From Mesorhizobium amorphae (GTDB lineage Bacteria; Pseudomonadota; Alphaproteobacteria; Rhizobiales; Rhizobiaceae): DNA of 64,000 nucleotides. The stretch lies in the NCBI RefSeq assembly GCF_014843845.1, contig NZ_JHQS01000007.1, positions 248,001 to 312,000 on the forward strand, written 5' to 3'. The translations under genes were made by a program, and so were the position numbers. Below the pieces are notes generated by a model. It was not told where the DNA came from. It ran no database searches and saw only the letters and a list, made by a program, of their open reading frames with translations. Shown here in pieces: positions 63,718 through 64,000 of this stretch. Numbering within the stretch: position 1 is the stretch's first letter; each line of letters opens with the position of its first letter.

Positions 63718-64000
63718 TCAGCCGGCCTTGCGGCCGACGATGCGGTTGGCGGCCGAAACCACGGCTTCCAGCGAGGCGGCGACGATGTTGGTGTTGATGC
63801 CGGCGCCGAACAGCTTGCCGGCGGGATATTCCATCTCGACATAGGAAATCGCCGAGGCGTTCGAGCCACGCTGCATGGAATGCTCGGAATAGTCGAGCAC
63901 CGACATCTCCACGCCGACATGGCGCGACAGCGCGTCGACAAAACCGTCGATCGGACCGGTGCCCGATCCGGTAATGGTCATTTCCTTGCCGTTGTCGAGG
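63718..64000 (-). CDS. leuA: 2-isopropylmalate synthase, 3' part
   Basis: The frame runs off the window end. The visible ~94 residues are the C-terminal regulatory domain: GTGPIDGFVDALSRHVGVEM, ISYVEMEYPAGKLFGAGINT and NIVAASLEAVVSAANR. This domain binds leucine as feedback inhibitor. The catalytic TIM barrel lies outside the window. LeuA catalyses the first committed step in leucine synthesis. Confidence 0.93.
   Translation of the reverse strand, partial: LDNGKEMTITGSGTGPIDGFVDALSRHVGVEMSVLDYSEHSMQRGSNASAISYVEMEYPAGKLFGAGINTNIVAASLEAVVSAANRIVGRKAG

Noticed and set aside
1..64000. CRISPR array or cas genes
   Set aside because: No regularly spaced direct repeats and no cas-like proteins were seen on either strand.

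Overview
The window looks like a chromosomal segment of an alphaproteobacterium of the order Rhizobiales, most likely Mesorhizobium or a close relative. The evidence is the rhizobial core cell-cycle set (ctrA, chpT, sciP), eipA, a FliJ-like gene, mnmA, leuA, a heterotetrameric sarcosine oxidase operon, a DUF768 gene (a family I associate with Mesorhizobium), and a RIME-like palindromic intergenic element. No database could be searched; names rest on recognised motifs, gene order and family knowledge.

Layout. 1-4.7 kb: soxBDAG (soxB cut by the window edge), then a cyclic-nucleotide-binding patatin lipase. 6.8-9.4 kb: a truncated nnrU, repeat copy A and an OmpA-like protein with a Pro/Ala/Glu-rich arm. 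9.7-18.6 kb: a TetR-controlled divergent locus, with tetR, hotdog thioesterase, MFS pump, KAS II and SDR leftward and an RND pump rightward, separated by a perfect 11-bp inverted repeat. 19-24.2 kb: SDR, L,D-transpeptidase, two lipoproteins, and a three-gene cluster (ICMT-like methyltransferase, E2-like acyltransferase, SDR with a SEC-C tail). 24.4-28.1 kb: a decay zone with a scrambled histidine kinase/response regulator pair, a small gene split by a roughly 295-bp inversion, and other remnants. 28.1-37.2 kb: phage- or integrative-element-like genes (small serine recombinase, ParB-type adenine methylase, RepA-like ATPase, excisionase-like HTH, an unrecognised 531-aa protein, and a DUF2924/large serine recombinase/HTH operon). 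37.6-42.4 kb: two different class III nucleotide cyclases, an apparently cytoplasmic AmiC-like binding protein and a remnant of a third cyclase. tRNA-Met(CAU) at 42.9 kb closes this accessory region.

43.2-64 kb is mostly core genome: Gfo/Idh/MocA dehydrogenase, mnmA, sciP, an internally deleted quinone oxidoreductase with its HxlR regulator, FliJ-like, ctrA, a single-domain receiver, chpT, eipA, a TrmH/SpoU methyltransferase, a NolR-like ArsR regulator, HugZ-like, a frameshifted CoA-transferase, SDR, GNAT, glutathionyl-hydroquinone reductase, NUDIX, phosphoesterase, alpha/beta hydrolase, a membrane wHTH-TPR protein and the end of leuA.

The segments of most interest are the cyclase/binding-protein cluster, the micro-inversion zone at 25.7-27.4 kb, the 531-aa protein in the integrative element, and the family of repeats (copies A, B, C) whose outer copies bracket the accessory region and share the sequence beside the 3' end of tRNA-Met.
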